Source: Chlamydiales bacterium
GTDB taxonomy: Bacteria > Chlamydiota > Chlamydiia > Chlamydiales > Criblamydiaceae
Assembly (NCBI GenBank): GCA_024233575.1
Contig: JACKPN010000002.1
Span: forward strand, 248,001-312,000
Direction: 5' to 3'
Length of the DNA stretch: 64,000 nt
The translations under genes were made by a program, and so were the position numbers. This document shows positions 53,604 to 61,875 of the stretch, piece after piece. The first letter of the stretch is position 1. Each line of letters opens with the position of its first letter. The notes beneath the pieces were generated by a model. It was not told the DNA's origin, did no database searches, and saw only the letters and a program-made list of their open reading frames with translations.

Positions 53604-53610
53604 GAATCGC

Positions 53611-54900
53611 TTATTCATGCCAGACAACGCTGAACAGGTCATGGCGGCAGTCACTCAGGTTGATGACGCTTCTCGACATCCGTGATTCATAGAGGCTATT
53701 GAGGTTGAGGTCAGCGAAGATCACTGTCTCAACGTTAGTTGTGCTGTCGGCAGCGATTCCGTCGCGGGAGAAGGCAAAATCACAGGGAGTAAGGATGCAG
53801 CTTTGTCCATATTGGATATCCATACTTTCTACTTTCGGGAGGTTGCCGACGTTGCCTGCGAGAACGACGTAGTATTGATTTTCGACGGAGCGGGCGTGGC
53901 AGCAGTAGAGCACCCTTAGGTATCCTTCACGCTGGTCTGTGCAGAACGGTACGAACAGCAGGTCGGCGCCTTGATCGACAAGGTGGCATGCGAGCTCAGG
54001 AAACTCCGAGTCGTAACAGATCAAGACGCCAATCGTTCCGCAGTCGGTATCGATAGGTTCTAGGCGGTCGCCGCCTGAGGTGTTCCACCAATACTTTTCG
54101 TCAGGTGTAGGGTGTATTTTTGCTTGTTCGTGGATAGAGCCGTCTCTCAGGAAGATGAAGCTGATATTTTGGACGGTGTCTTCGCTGATCTTTACCAGGT
54201 GCGACCCGGAGATGATGTTGGTGTTGTATTTGACAGCAAGATCTCGGAAGAACTCCTTATGTTTGTCCGTATAGCTTGTCAGCTTATGTATTGCCTCTTC
54301 GGGAGGTAGTTCTTGAGGATGTCCAGCACTTCGAACCCTTGCTTGATTTGGAAGTTGATAACGGGGTCCCGGATTTTCTTGTCCAAGACCTTTTGGAGGT
54401 AGACTTCCGGGGATCCGACTTGTTTGTATTTTTTTCGTAGTAGAGGCATTCTTCCGGCAAAAGCTATTCCTCTAAGAGATAGTCTTTTACACAATTTTGT
54501 GCGCTCTTTATAGAAACGTTCTCCGATACGCATCCGTCTGAAGGCGGGATCGACGAATACCTCGGCGCCATAGAGGAAGTCGCCTTTGGGGTTGTGGGTA
54601 GAGCAGTAGGCGTTGCCGGTGATCTTCCGCCAGGTGTGCCAGGCTCTTGGCTTTCTTCTCCTTTGTGATGATCGAGGCGCAGTGGCCGATGATCTCATCG
54701 TCTAGGACAGCAACAAACTGTCCTTCGCGGAAACCAGGTGATCTGACCGCGCAAGCGGAAACACCAGAGATATAAATCCAGTGATTCCACCTAAATCCAC
54801 CGTAAAGACCAAGAGAGTTTGATAAGCTTCCGCTATAAGCTTCGACATCTTGTTGAAAATGCTTTTACATCTTAAGCGTCGGAGAGGTATTGCTACAAGA
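53611..54900 (-). pseudogene. Decayed GNAT acetyltransferase-carbon-nitrogen hydrolase fusion (YhcX-like)
   Basis: Read leftwards, a GNAT part (FREGQFVAVLDDEIIG, then AWHTWRKITGN, HNPKGDFLYGAEVFVD, INFQIKQGFEVLDILKNYLP) is followed by a nitrilase part (AVKYNTNIISGSHL, KIHPTPDEKYWW, LICYDSEFPEL with the catalytic cysteine, VPFCTDQREGYLRV). The frame changes twice, near 54652 and near 54300. At the second point about 90 residues expected between NYLP and the AVKYN strand are missing, including the segment that normally bears the catalytic glutamate. The N-terminus (left of about 54740) is unrecognisable and has a stop. The nitrilase stretch keeps a long open frame but cannot be active as encoded. 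Confidence 0.85.
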
Positions 54901-54984
54901 TATGCTAAAAACACGGCTTCCTTCCTCGCAGCAGTTCAAATAAGGTGCCTTGCTCTTTGGGGGAGTTTAATTTAACGACACTAT

Positions 54985-55147
54985 CGAGCTACTTGCAAAA
55001 TGATTTGGGGCGTTTTTCCTGCAATTTTCCGTCTCACTTCGTGCTCGTTCTCGCAAACTGCCATCAGTTTGCTTCGAACTCCGCCCTTTGTGAGGCACAA
55101 AATTGCTAGAAAAACCACACTCAACGAATTTTGCATGCAGCTCTCTA
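54985..55147. repeat. Palindromic repeat family, copy B (MITE-like)
   Basis: The left terminus GAGCTACTTGCAAAAT and the reverse complement of the right terminus (GAGCTGCATGCAAAAT, ending at 55144) match at 14 of 16 bases. Inner inverted blocks (TTTTTCCTGCAATTTT / AAAATTGCTAGAAAAA) continue the palindrome, and the interior is homologous to copy A. It lies between the pseudogene and the TraB-like gene, whose stop codon (55145-55147) is at its edge. Confidence 0.8.
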
Positions 55148-57037
55148 GTAAATATATTCTCCAGCGATTCCGCGCTTTTCGTGACCATCAAGAACATGAA
55201 AAGTTCTGAGTTTGTTCAATGTTACCGGTGACAATTGCCCTATAGGAATATAAACAATCTTTCTTCCGTAACGGCGAGCAAAGCTTTTCAAGAAAGTGCG
55301 TGGGGGTTTGGCGGCTACATATACAATCAAGGGCTTGACCGCATAATCGATGGCAGCCATCAGCAAAACTTCCGATTTCGACCTGCAAAATTGATAGTCA
55401 GGGTCAGACCAAACATCCCACACCCTCCGAGGAGGGTAACTCATCATGAAGCCGCCGTACTCGCAGCGGCTGATCCCTGGGCCGACGACATTGTGATGTG
55501 TGTCTGTAGCATAGAAAGCCATATCAGATTCTTGGCTGTGCTCGCCAAGCCATGTGGTGCGCCAGGGAAATTTCTCTTCGAATTTCCCCCCTTCTTCTGG
55601 TTGATCTTCATCGAAAATAACGACAACAGATCCAACACCACCGGGAGGCTTTCCTTGAACTTTCACATAAAGCTTCTTCTCTGACCAATGGCGGATCGTT
55701 TCGCGAGTATCAATACCGTCTTCGATACTGCTGCTGAAAGGAACAGCGCGAGCCCCTTCTTCTGTTAGAATTTGAGTGCCTTTCTTTTTTAAGAAGTCGC
55801 CAAATTTCTCGATGACGATGTCTTCCGGAGGAAAAGAGCAAATTGTAAAGGGGCCTGGTGGATCGAAGCGGAAGTCGCTGCGATCTTTTTTACGCCTTTC
55901 AAAGCGATGACTCTTACGTCCCGGTTCCCGCATGTGGAATCGGATCAGTTTGCTGTGACCCCATAGTTCTTCGACTGAGAGATCAATCTCGGGTAGTCCG
56001 TCAACATTTTTCAGATAGGGATAGTCAGTTGCTAAAAGCCAGGATTCATAAGCGTAGTTATGGTCGACACAGGCTTTTGCGGAAGTGAGCATCTGAAACA
56101 GGTCGGGCAGAAGATAGTCGGAGATCAGCGCATAATTCCTTGCGAACTTCATTAGATTTCTTAGATGATATCCGGGGAAAGGATTCCCTGTGCTTTCGAC
56201 ATAGTTTGCTCCGGCTTCCTGATAAAGATTAAGGATGAGTTTTTGTCTGTCAGGAGGGAAGGCTAGGTTGCCGGTATGTTCATCTTTTTCCAACTGTCGA
56301 AGGTGTTCGTAATTCATCGAGATCCAGCCGCACTCTCCCATGACATCGCGGCAGGAGTCTTCTGTGAGGGTGCAGAGCTCGATGACCTCTCGTTTGGCGT
56401 GGTCGATCTGGGGAAATGAAGTGCGATCGATAAGGTTTAGTATATTTTTAATATGTGCCATGCCGCCGATAAAAAGAACTTTATCATATTGTAATGAGAG
56501 CTCTTTCAACCGCCGTGCCATATACATCTCGCGCTTGAGGTCAAGCTCGCCTGTTTTTACTGCCGCGGTTTTCACATACGAGTCATAAAAGCGATGTAGG
56601 CCGATGCGATGGATTGCGTATGGATCAGGAATCGGTTCGCGAACGTTGGGATAAGCATCAACATCGAGGTCGATGCAATAGGCTTCAACCCCAGCCTCCA
56701 AAGCGCTACGCAGGCCCTCAAACGCAGCATCGCATGGTTCGGACAAATAATAGATAGGCGATAATTTTTTGTCGTAACTAATGACAACGCTGATATCCGG
56801 TAAGCGTGAAGCGGCGTGTAGAAGCTGCAGTTGCATTGTTTCGGCAAGCTCGACTGCTACGCAGTCGGGGTTTATCTCCTCAAAGGCAAGACGTACTTGC
56901 GCAGCCATCTCCATGTTGTAATGGATAATCGGCACAGCGTAGATGTTGTCTTTTTTTATGGTATATGAATCCAATGTGCTTACTTGGCCTGCGCTTGTTT
57001 TTCGAGGAAGCGTCGTACAGCTAGCGTCATGATCCAT
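55145..57037 (-). CDS. Large TraB/TIKI-like protein of unknown function
   Basis: 630 residues. The first 230 resemble the TraB/PrgY/TIKI fold: a conserved glutamate in NPDCVAVELAETMQLQL and a GxxH motif in VLFIGGMAHIKNIL. No membrane helix or signal peptide is evident. The C-terminal 250 residues form a second, unrecognised domain with many aromatic residues (FYATDTHHNVVGPGISRCEY, GGFMMSYPPRRVWDVWSD). The ATG at 57037 overlaps the membrane-protein gene by 58 bases; a TTG at 56974, just after that gene's stop, is an alternative start. Coupling to the membrane gene suggests a pair that acts together. The TraB link is inference from two motifs. Confidence 0.8.
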   Translation of the reverse strand: MDHDASCTTLPRKTSAGQVSTLDSYTIKKDNIYAVPIIHYNMEMAAQVRLAFEEINPDCVAVELAETMQLQLLHAASRLPDISVVISYDKKLSPIYYLSEPCDAAFEGLRSALEAGVEAYCIDLDVDAYPNVREPIPDPYAIHRIGLHRFYDSYVKTAAVKTGELDLKREMYMARRLKELSLQYDKVLFIGGMAHIKNILNLIDRTSFPQIDHAKREVIELCTLTEDSCRDVMGECGWISMNYEHLRQLEKDEHTGNLAFPPDRQKLILNLYQEAGANYVESTGNPFPGYHLRNLMKFARNYALISDYLLPDLFQMLTSAKACVDHNYAYESWLLATDYPYLKNVDGLPEIDLSVEELWGHSKLIRFHMREPGRKSHRFERRKKDRSDFRFDPPGPFTICSFPPEDIVIEKFGDFLKKKGTQILTEEGARAVPFSSSIEDGIDTRETIRHWSEKKLYVKVQGKPPGGVGSVVVIFDEDQPEEGGKFEEKFPWRTTWLGEHSQESDMAFYATDTHHNVVGPGISRCEYGGFMMSYPPRRVWDVWSDPDYQFCRSKSEVLLMAAIDYAVKPLIVYVAAKPPRTFLKSFARRYGRKIVYIPIGQLSPVTLNKLRTFHVLDGHEKRGIAGEYIY

Positions 57038-57621
57038 GCTGTCGCTGGCACTGATAGATGTTGTATATTATAGTGGGTGTTGTTGAGGGGCTCCCGCTTT
57101 CTGATTGCCGCGTATGTAATAAAGGAAAGCAGAGTACCGGCAATAAGGTGAGTTGCAAGGAACGTTCTTCCGTGCAGACGTCTTTGTAATATGCTTGCAG
57201 AGAGATAGCTGACTGTGGCCGCTATCGCTGCTTGGCTGCCGCAGTTTTGCAGATAAGTGCAGTAAAGCCTGTCGCCTTTCTTAACGCTGATGCATAGAAT
57301 TGATAAAGCAACGGTTAGCCCTGCTGATGTGCCGTTCAGAATTGAAAGCCCGGCATTTGCAATTGGGTTGCCATAAGGTATTTTTCGCATTGTGGCGGCG
57401 GCGAGATAGGTAAATGCTGTCGATGCAGCAAGGGACAGACCTCCTATGCTTCCTGAAGTGAAGAGCCTTTCTCGAGATGTCGCTTCGCTATTTGCTGTTG
57501 GTATCTCGTCTTTATCAATCGGGTCATTTGCATAATTGACATAAGAATAACGAGCGGCAACGATGGCGCCAAAGACAAAAGGCGCGCATGCTGCGTATGC
57601 ATCGGATAATTGTTGTGACAC
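56980..57621 (-). CDS. Hypothetical multi-pass membrane protein
   Basis: 213 residues with five or six hydrophobic segments rich in alanine, glycine and serine (GLSLAASTAFTYLAAATM, AGLSILNGTSAGLTVALSIL, FLATHLIAGTLLSFITYAAI). No family recognised. First gene of a two-gene unit with the TraB-like protein, whose frame begins before this one ends. GGAGTTACCG precedes the ATG. A repeat element lies just upstream. Confidence 0.75.
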   Translation of the reverse strand: MSQQLSDAYAACAPFVFGAIVAARYSYVNYANDPIDKDEIPTANSEATSRERLFTSGSIGGLSLAASTAFTYLAAATMRKIPYGNPIANAGLSILNGTSAGLTVALSILCISVKKGDRLYCTYLQNCGSQAAIAATVSYLSASILQRRLHGRTFLATHLIAGTLLSFITYAAIRKREPLNNTHYNIQHLSVPATAWIMTLAVRRFLEKQAQAK

Positions 57622-57670
57622 GGTAACTCCTTGGTTGTAGAGATGCTAGCGAATTTCCCATTTTGCCTCA

Positions 57671-57825
57671 AGAACCACTTGCAAAATGATTTTGTGTAAT
57701 TTTTCGTTTCACTTTGCGTTCGTCCACCCGTACAGTCATTAGCTTACATCTCACTCTGTCCATTGAGTGCGGAGCAAGCACGCTAGAAAAATCACAAACG
57801 CCTAATTTTGCAAGCGACTCTCAAG
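57671..57825. repeat. Palindromic repeat family, copy C (MITE-like)
   Basis: Left ACTTGCAAAATGATTTTGTG and right (reverse complement) CGCTTGCAAAATTAGGCGTT form the terminal inverted repeat. The interior is more diverged from copies A and B but keeps TTTTTCGTTTCACTT and AGAAAAATCAC. It lies between the divergent membrane-protein gene and ispH. Confidence 0.7.
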
Positions 57826-57884
57826 TATAGCATTCCTTAATAACTTGTGGTCTGATATGCTCGCGCATTGAATCTGGAGGGACC

Positions 57885-58826
57885 ATGAAGCAGGGAATCA
57901 AGTTGCTATTATCTAAACCGCGCGGTTTTTGTGCCGGAGTGGAACGGGCAATCGATACTGTTGAAAAGGCTCTCGAACTTTGGGGGGCGCCGATCTATGT
58001 CAAGCATGAAATTGTTCACAATAAATATGTCGTCGATGGTCTTAAGGAAAAAGGCGCTATCTTTATCGAAGATCTGAATGATGTACCTGTCGGAGCGCGT
58101 TTGATATATTCGGCACATGGTGTTTCTCCTGCTGTCAGGGAGCAGGCAAAAGTGCGGCATCTAATCGAGATCGATGCCACATGCGGACTGGTGACGCGTG
58201 TCCATTCTGCTGTTAAACGTTTTGCTGCGCAGGGTTATCAGATTGTCCTGATCGGTCATCGTAATCATGTCGAAGTGATTGGTACAGCCGGGGAAGCTCC
58301 AGAGGTGACGACGATTGTCGAGTCTGTTGCTGATGTTGAAAATCTTACTTTTCCAGCAGAGGAAAAGCTTTTTTACATTACACAGACGACTTTGAGCATT
58401 GACGATGTCAAAGAGATTACCGAGGCTTTGATTGCCAAATATCCACATATCGAAACGCTGCCGAGTTCATCGATCTGCTATGCGACGACAAATAGGCAAA
58501 TGGCTCTCAAGGAGATAACCGATGTGACAGATTTAGTCCTGGTGGTAGGAGATCCGCAGAGCTCGAATTCCAATCGTTTGCGAGAACTTGCCGCTAATAG
58601 GGGAATTACGTCGCATTTGATCAATAATGAAAGGGAGATTGACCCTGAATGGTTGACGGGTGTTGCTACGATAGGCTTGACCGCTGGTGCTTCAACGCCT
58701 GAAGTGATCGTGCAAAAGTGCATTGAAAGGCTGATGGAACTGGGTGTTAATGAAGTTGAAGATGTCATCTACACGACTGAAGATGTTGTATTTCAACTGC
58801 CGAAACCGGTGCTTACCTTGGGTTAA
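57885..58826 (+). CDS. ispH: 4-hydroxy-3-methylbut-2-enyl diphosphate reductase IspH (LytB)
   Basis: Last enzyme of the MEP isoprenoid pathway, an iron-sulfur protein. The three cluster cysteines are in KPRGFCAGVERAI (near residue 18), IDATCGLVTRVH (near 101) and SSICYATTNRQ (near 200); TAGASTPEVIVQK supplies the substrate loop. The 313 residues are normal. TGGAGGGACC stands before the ATG. The products supply undecaprenyl phosphate for MraY and MurG. Confidence 0.96.
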   Translation: MKQGIKLLLSKPRGFCAGVERAIDTVEKALELWGAPIYVKHEIVHNKYVVDGLKEKGAIFIEDLNDVPVGARLIYSAHGVSPAVREQAKVRHLIEIDATCGLVTRVHSAVKRFAAQGYQIVLIGHRNHVEVIGTAGEAPEVTTIVESVADVENLTFPAEEKLFYITQTTLSIDDVKEITEALIAKYPHIETLPSSSICYATTNRQMALKEITDVTDLVLVVGDPQSSNSNRLRELAANRGITSHLINNEREIDPEWLTGVATIGLTAGASTPEVIVQKCIERLMELGVNEVEDVIYTTEDVVFQLPKPVLTLG

Positions 58827-58899
58827 CTACCTGAAAATCAACGAACTTTTTTTGGAAAGTATTTTTTTTGTTTTTCGTGTGGTTAATAGGAAAATTCGC

Positions 58900-58929
58900 T
58901 TGATAATAGGTGGCTTTTTCGGGTATAAT
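58900..58929 (+). promoter_or_regulatory. Promoter of dciA-gyrB-gyrA
   Basis: TTGATA at 58900-58905, an 18-base spacer and a perfect TATAAT at 58924-58929. Transcription would begin about five bases before the dciA ATG at 58941. Confidence 0.7.
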
Positions 58930-58940
58930 ATGGTGCTTAT

Positions 58941-59294
58941 ATGAATAGGGAAAAAGTGAAAAAATCGACTCGTAGAGTACCTAGAAATTACGATGGCACC
59001 AACGTTACTTCGCGGCAAGTTGGGGATCTTCTTCCGTCAGTTTTATGCGAGGTCGGAAAGCGCTTTAGCGATAGACCTGACTTAGTCCTAGCCTCATGGC
59101 CCGAAGTGATCGGTCCGAAACTTGCCGGAATGACGCAGGCAGTCTCTTTTGTCGATGGAGAACTCCTGGTCAAAGTGGCTAACTCTACCCTCCATAGTCT
59201 GCTGAACCAGCATGACAAAGCTAAAATCCTCAGAAGGTTAAAAGAAAAATTTCCCAATATCGAGATCAAGAACATACGATTCCGTATCGGGTAA
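58941..59294 (+). CDS. dciA: DciA-like protein (DUF721), probable helicase loader
   Basis: 117 residues. The DUF721 core is visible in LPSVLCEVGKRFSDRPDLVL, ASWPEVIGPKLAGMTQAV, and GELLVKVANSTLHSLLNQHD. DciA proteins load or stimulate the replicative helicase DnaB in bacteria lacking DnaC. Position upstream of gyrB matches C. trachomatis. A consensus promoter ends so close to the ATG that the message may be almost leaderless. Confidence 0.88.
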   Translation: MNREKVKKSTRRVPRNYDGTNVTSRQVGDLLPSVLCEVGKRFSDRPDLVLASWPEVIGPKLAGMTQAVSFVDGELLVKVANSTLHSLLNQHDKAKILRRLKEKFPNIEIKNIRFRIG

Positions 59295-59313
59295 GCGATA
59301 ACAAGGTTGTACG

Positions 59314-61848
59314 ATGACAAACGATACCTTATCAACAAAGGATCAAAAGGCGATGAATCCAGAAGAGCAGAAGGAAGAGCTAAAAAAAGACTATAATGCA
59401 AGCTCTATTACTGTTCTCGAGGGGCTGCAAGCTGTTCGCGAGCGCCCGGGAATGTACATTGGCGATACCAGCAGCAGCGGACTCCATCAGCTTGTTTACG
59501 AAGTGGTTGATAACTGCATCGACGAAGCAATGGCAGGATATTGCACTGCGATCTATGTCACTCTAAACAAAGATGGGTCGGTTACTGTAGAAGATAATGG
59601 TCGCGGCATCCCGATCCAGCGTCATGAAAAGCAGTCGGCAAAACAGGGGCGTGAAGTAACGGCCCTTGAAGTTGTCATGACAATCCTTCATGCCGGTGGT
59701 AAATTCGATAAGGATACCTATAAAGTATCTGGCGGTCTCCATGGTGTTGGTGTCTCTTGCGTCAACGCGCTGTCGAAAAAACTGATTGCACAAGTTTTCC
59801 AAAAGGGGAATGTCCACCAGATGGAGTTCTCTAAAGGGGTGGTAGCCAAGGAACTGGAAATTGTCGGTGAAACGACTAAACGAGGCACTCGCATCACCTT
59901 CTGGCCCGATGATTCTGTAATGACCGTTACCGAGTTCGACTACGATATCTTAGCGAAAAGACTCCGCGAACTGGCGTTCCTTAACCGCGGGATCAACATC
60001 TATTTTCATGATGAACGTAATGACGATAAAGAAGATGTCAACTTCCATTATGAAGGTGGCCTCTCGTCGTTTGTCTCTTATTTGAATGAGAATAAAATTC
60101 CTCTCTTTCCGACACCGATTTACTTCCAAGGAAGTCGTCAGGGTGATGATGGTCCTATTGAAGTTGAAGTGGCAATGCAATGGAACGACACTTTCAATGA
60201 GACCACTTTTTCTTATGTTAACAATATTGCAACGCGCCACGGTGGTACGCACTTAACAGGGTTTTCGACAGCACTCACTCGCGTTCTCAATAGCTACATC
60301 AAGAGCAATAATCTGCTGCGCAATGACAAGATCGGCATCTCCGGTGAAGATATGCGCGAGGGGTTGACAGCTGTGGTCTCCGTAAAGGTGGCCAATCCGC
60401 AATTTGAAGGACAGACAAAGCAACGATTGGGTAATAGCGATGTGGGTTCGATCGTACAGCAGATCGTTGGTGAGGAGCTAAGTATTTACCTCGATGAAAA
60501 CCCGGCGATCTCTAAAAGTATTGCGGAAAAAGCAATTCTAGCTGCTCAGGCGCGAGAAGCGGCACGAAAAGCACGAGATCTGACGCTGCGTAAGACGGCG
60601 CTTGACAGCTCACGTCTGCCAGGTAAGCTGACCGACTGTCAGGAAAAAGATCCTGCACTATGCGAAATTTATATCGTTGAGGGCGACTCCGCCGGTGGCT
60701 CCGCAAAATCGGGGCGTGATCGCCGCTTTCAGGCTATCTTGCCAATACGTGGTAAGATCCTCAACGTCGAAAAAGCGCGTCTGGATAAGATCCTAAGGAA
60801 CCAAGAAGTAGGCAAGATGATCGCGGCGCTTGGATGCGGTATCGGCAAGGATGGGTTCAATATTGCAAAATTGCGATACCATAAAATCATTATCATGACT
60901 GACGCCGACGTCGACGGCTCCCATATCCGTACCTTGCTGCTGACATTCTTCTACCGCAATATGCCCGATCTTATCGAGAACGGCTTCATCTATATCGCTC
61001 AACCTCCGCTTTATCGTGTTACGCGCAAAAAGAAAGGGCAATATATCCACTCGGAAAAAGAGATGGATGAATATCTGTTGCAACTAGGACTTAGCGATAT
61101 CAAGCTGCGCCTGGCTGGAGATGATCAAGAGCTTTCTCAAGAAAAGATGAAGCAGCTTATTGACATCGTTCTTGAAGCAGAGTCTTTCGTCACAAGAACA
61201 GAACGTAAAGGAATTACCTTCCGTGAGTTTCTTAACGCAAAAAATGAGGCAGGGATTCTCCCGCAATTCCAGATCAATTTGCTCGAGGGTACGCGTTTTG
61301 TCTATTCGGCCAGCGAGTTCGAGATGTTGAAAAAAGCAGATGAAGATGCACAGCGACGTCAACATGAAGAAACACTGGAATCTATTCCTGAAGGCGAAAG
61401 AAATGAGGAGATGAAGATCTTCCGTGCGAAGCGTCTGCATTTCACTGAACTTTACGAAGAAGAAGCGTTGCAGAACCTGGTGAATGGGCTGAAAGAATTC
61501 GGCTTCACTCTTGAAGATTACCTGATCGCTTCTAGAGAACTTGTCACCATTACAGAAGAAGACGACGTTGCGCAAACCATGTCAACACTGGCAGACGTGG
61601 TCGTCTTCATTAGAAGCAACGGCAGAAAAGGAATAGAAATTCAGCGTTACAAAGGCTTGGGTGAGATGAACGCTGATCAACTCTGGGAAACAACAATGGA
61701 TCCTAAAGTTCGCACACTGATCCAAGTCACGCTCAATGATGCTGTCGCTGCAGACCAGATGTTTTCCATGTTGATGGGCGAAGATGTTCCGCCGCGCCGA
61801 GCGTTTATCGAACGCCATGCCCTGTCCGTCAAAGATTTGGATGTTTAA
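59314..61848 (+). CDS. gyrB: DNA gyrase subunit B
   Basis: ATPase subunit of gyrase. The GHKL motifs are EVVDNCIDEAMAGYC, VEDNGRGIPIQRH, GGKFDKDTYKVSGGLHGVGV; the transducer domain follows, then the TOPRIM signatures EGDSAGGSAKSGRDRRFQ and MTDADVDGSHIRTLLLTFF, and the C-terminal QRYKGLGEMNADQLWETTMD. The 844 residues are slightly longer than usual: a charged stretch of about 40 residues between TOPRIM and tail (near 680-720) appears extra. Twenty bases after dciA. Confidence 0.97.
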   Translation: MTNDTLSTKDQKAMNPEEQKEELKKDYNASSITVLEGLQAVRERPGMYIGDTSSSGLHQLVYEVVDNCIDEAMAGYCTAIYVTLNKDGSVTVEDNGRGIPIQRHEKQSAKQGREVTALEVVMTILHAGGKFDKDTYKVSGGLHGVGVSCVNALSKKLIAQVFQKGNVHQMEFSKGVVAKELEIVGETTKRGTRITFWPDDSVMTVTEFDYDILAKRLRELAFLNRGINIYFHDERNDDKEDVNFHYEGGLSSFVSYLNENKIPLFPTPIYFQGSRQGDDGPIEVEVAMQWNDTFNETTFSYVNNIATRHGGTHLTGFSTALTRVLNSYIKSNNLLRNDKIGISGEDMREGLTAVVSVKVANPQFEGQTKQRLGNSDVGSIVQQIVGEELSIYLDENPAISKSIAEKAILAAQAREAARKARDLTLRKTALDSSRLPGKLTDCQEKDPALCEIYIVEGDSAGGSAKSGRDRRFQAILPIRGKILNVEKARLDKILRNQEVGKMIAALGCGIGKDGFNIAKLRYHKIIIMTDADVDGSHIRTLLLTFFYRNMPDLIENGFIYIAQPPLYRVTRKKKGQYIHSEKEMDEYLLQLGLSDIKLRLAGDDQELSQEKMKQLIDIVLEAESFVTRTERKGITFREFLNAKNEAGILPQFQINLLEGTRFVYSASEFEMLKKADEDAQRRQHEETLESIPEGERNEEMKIFRAKRLHFTELYEEEALQNLVNGLKEFGFTLEDYLIASRELVTITEEDDVAQTMSTLADVVVFIRSNGRKGIEIQRYKGLGEMNADQLWETTMDPKVRTLIQVTLNDAVAADQMFSMLMGEDVPPRRAFIERHALSVKDLDV

Positions 61849-61875
61849 TAAGAAGGTTATTTAGGAGTTCGAGAG

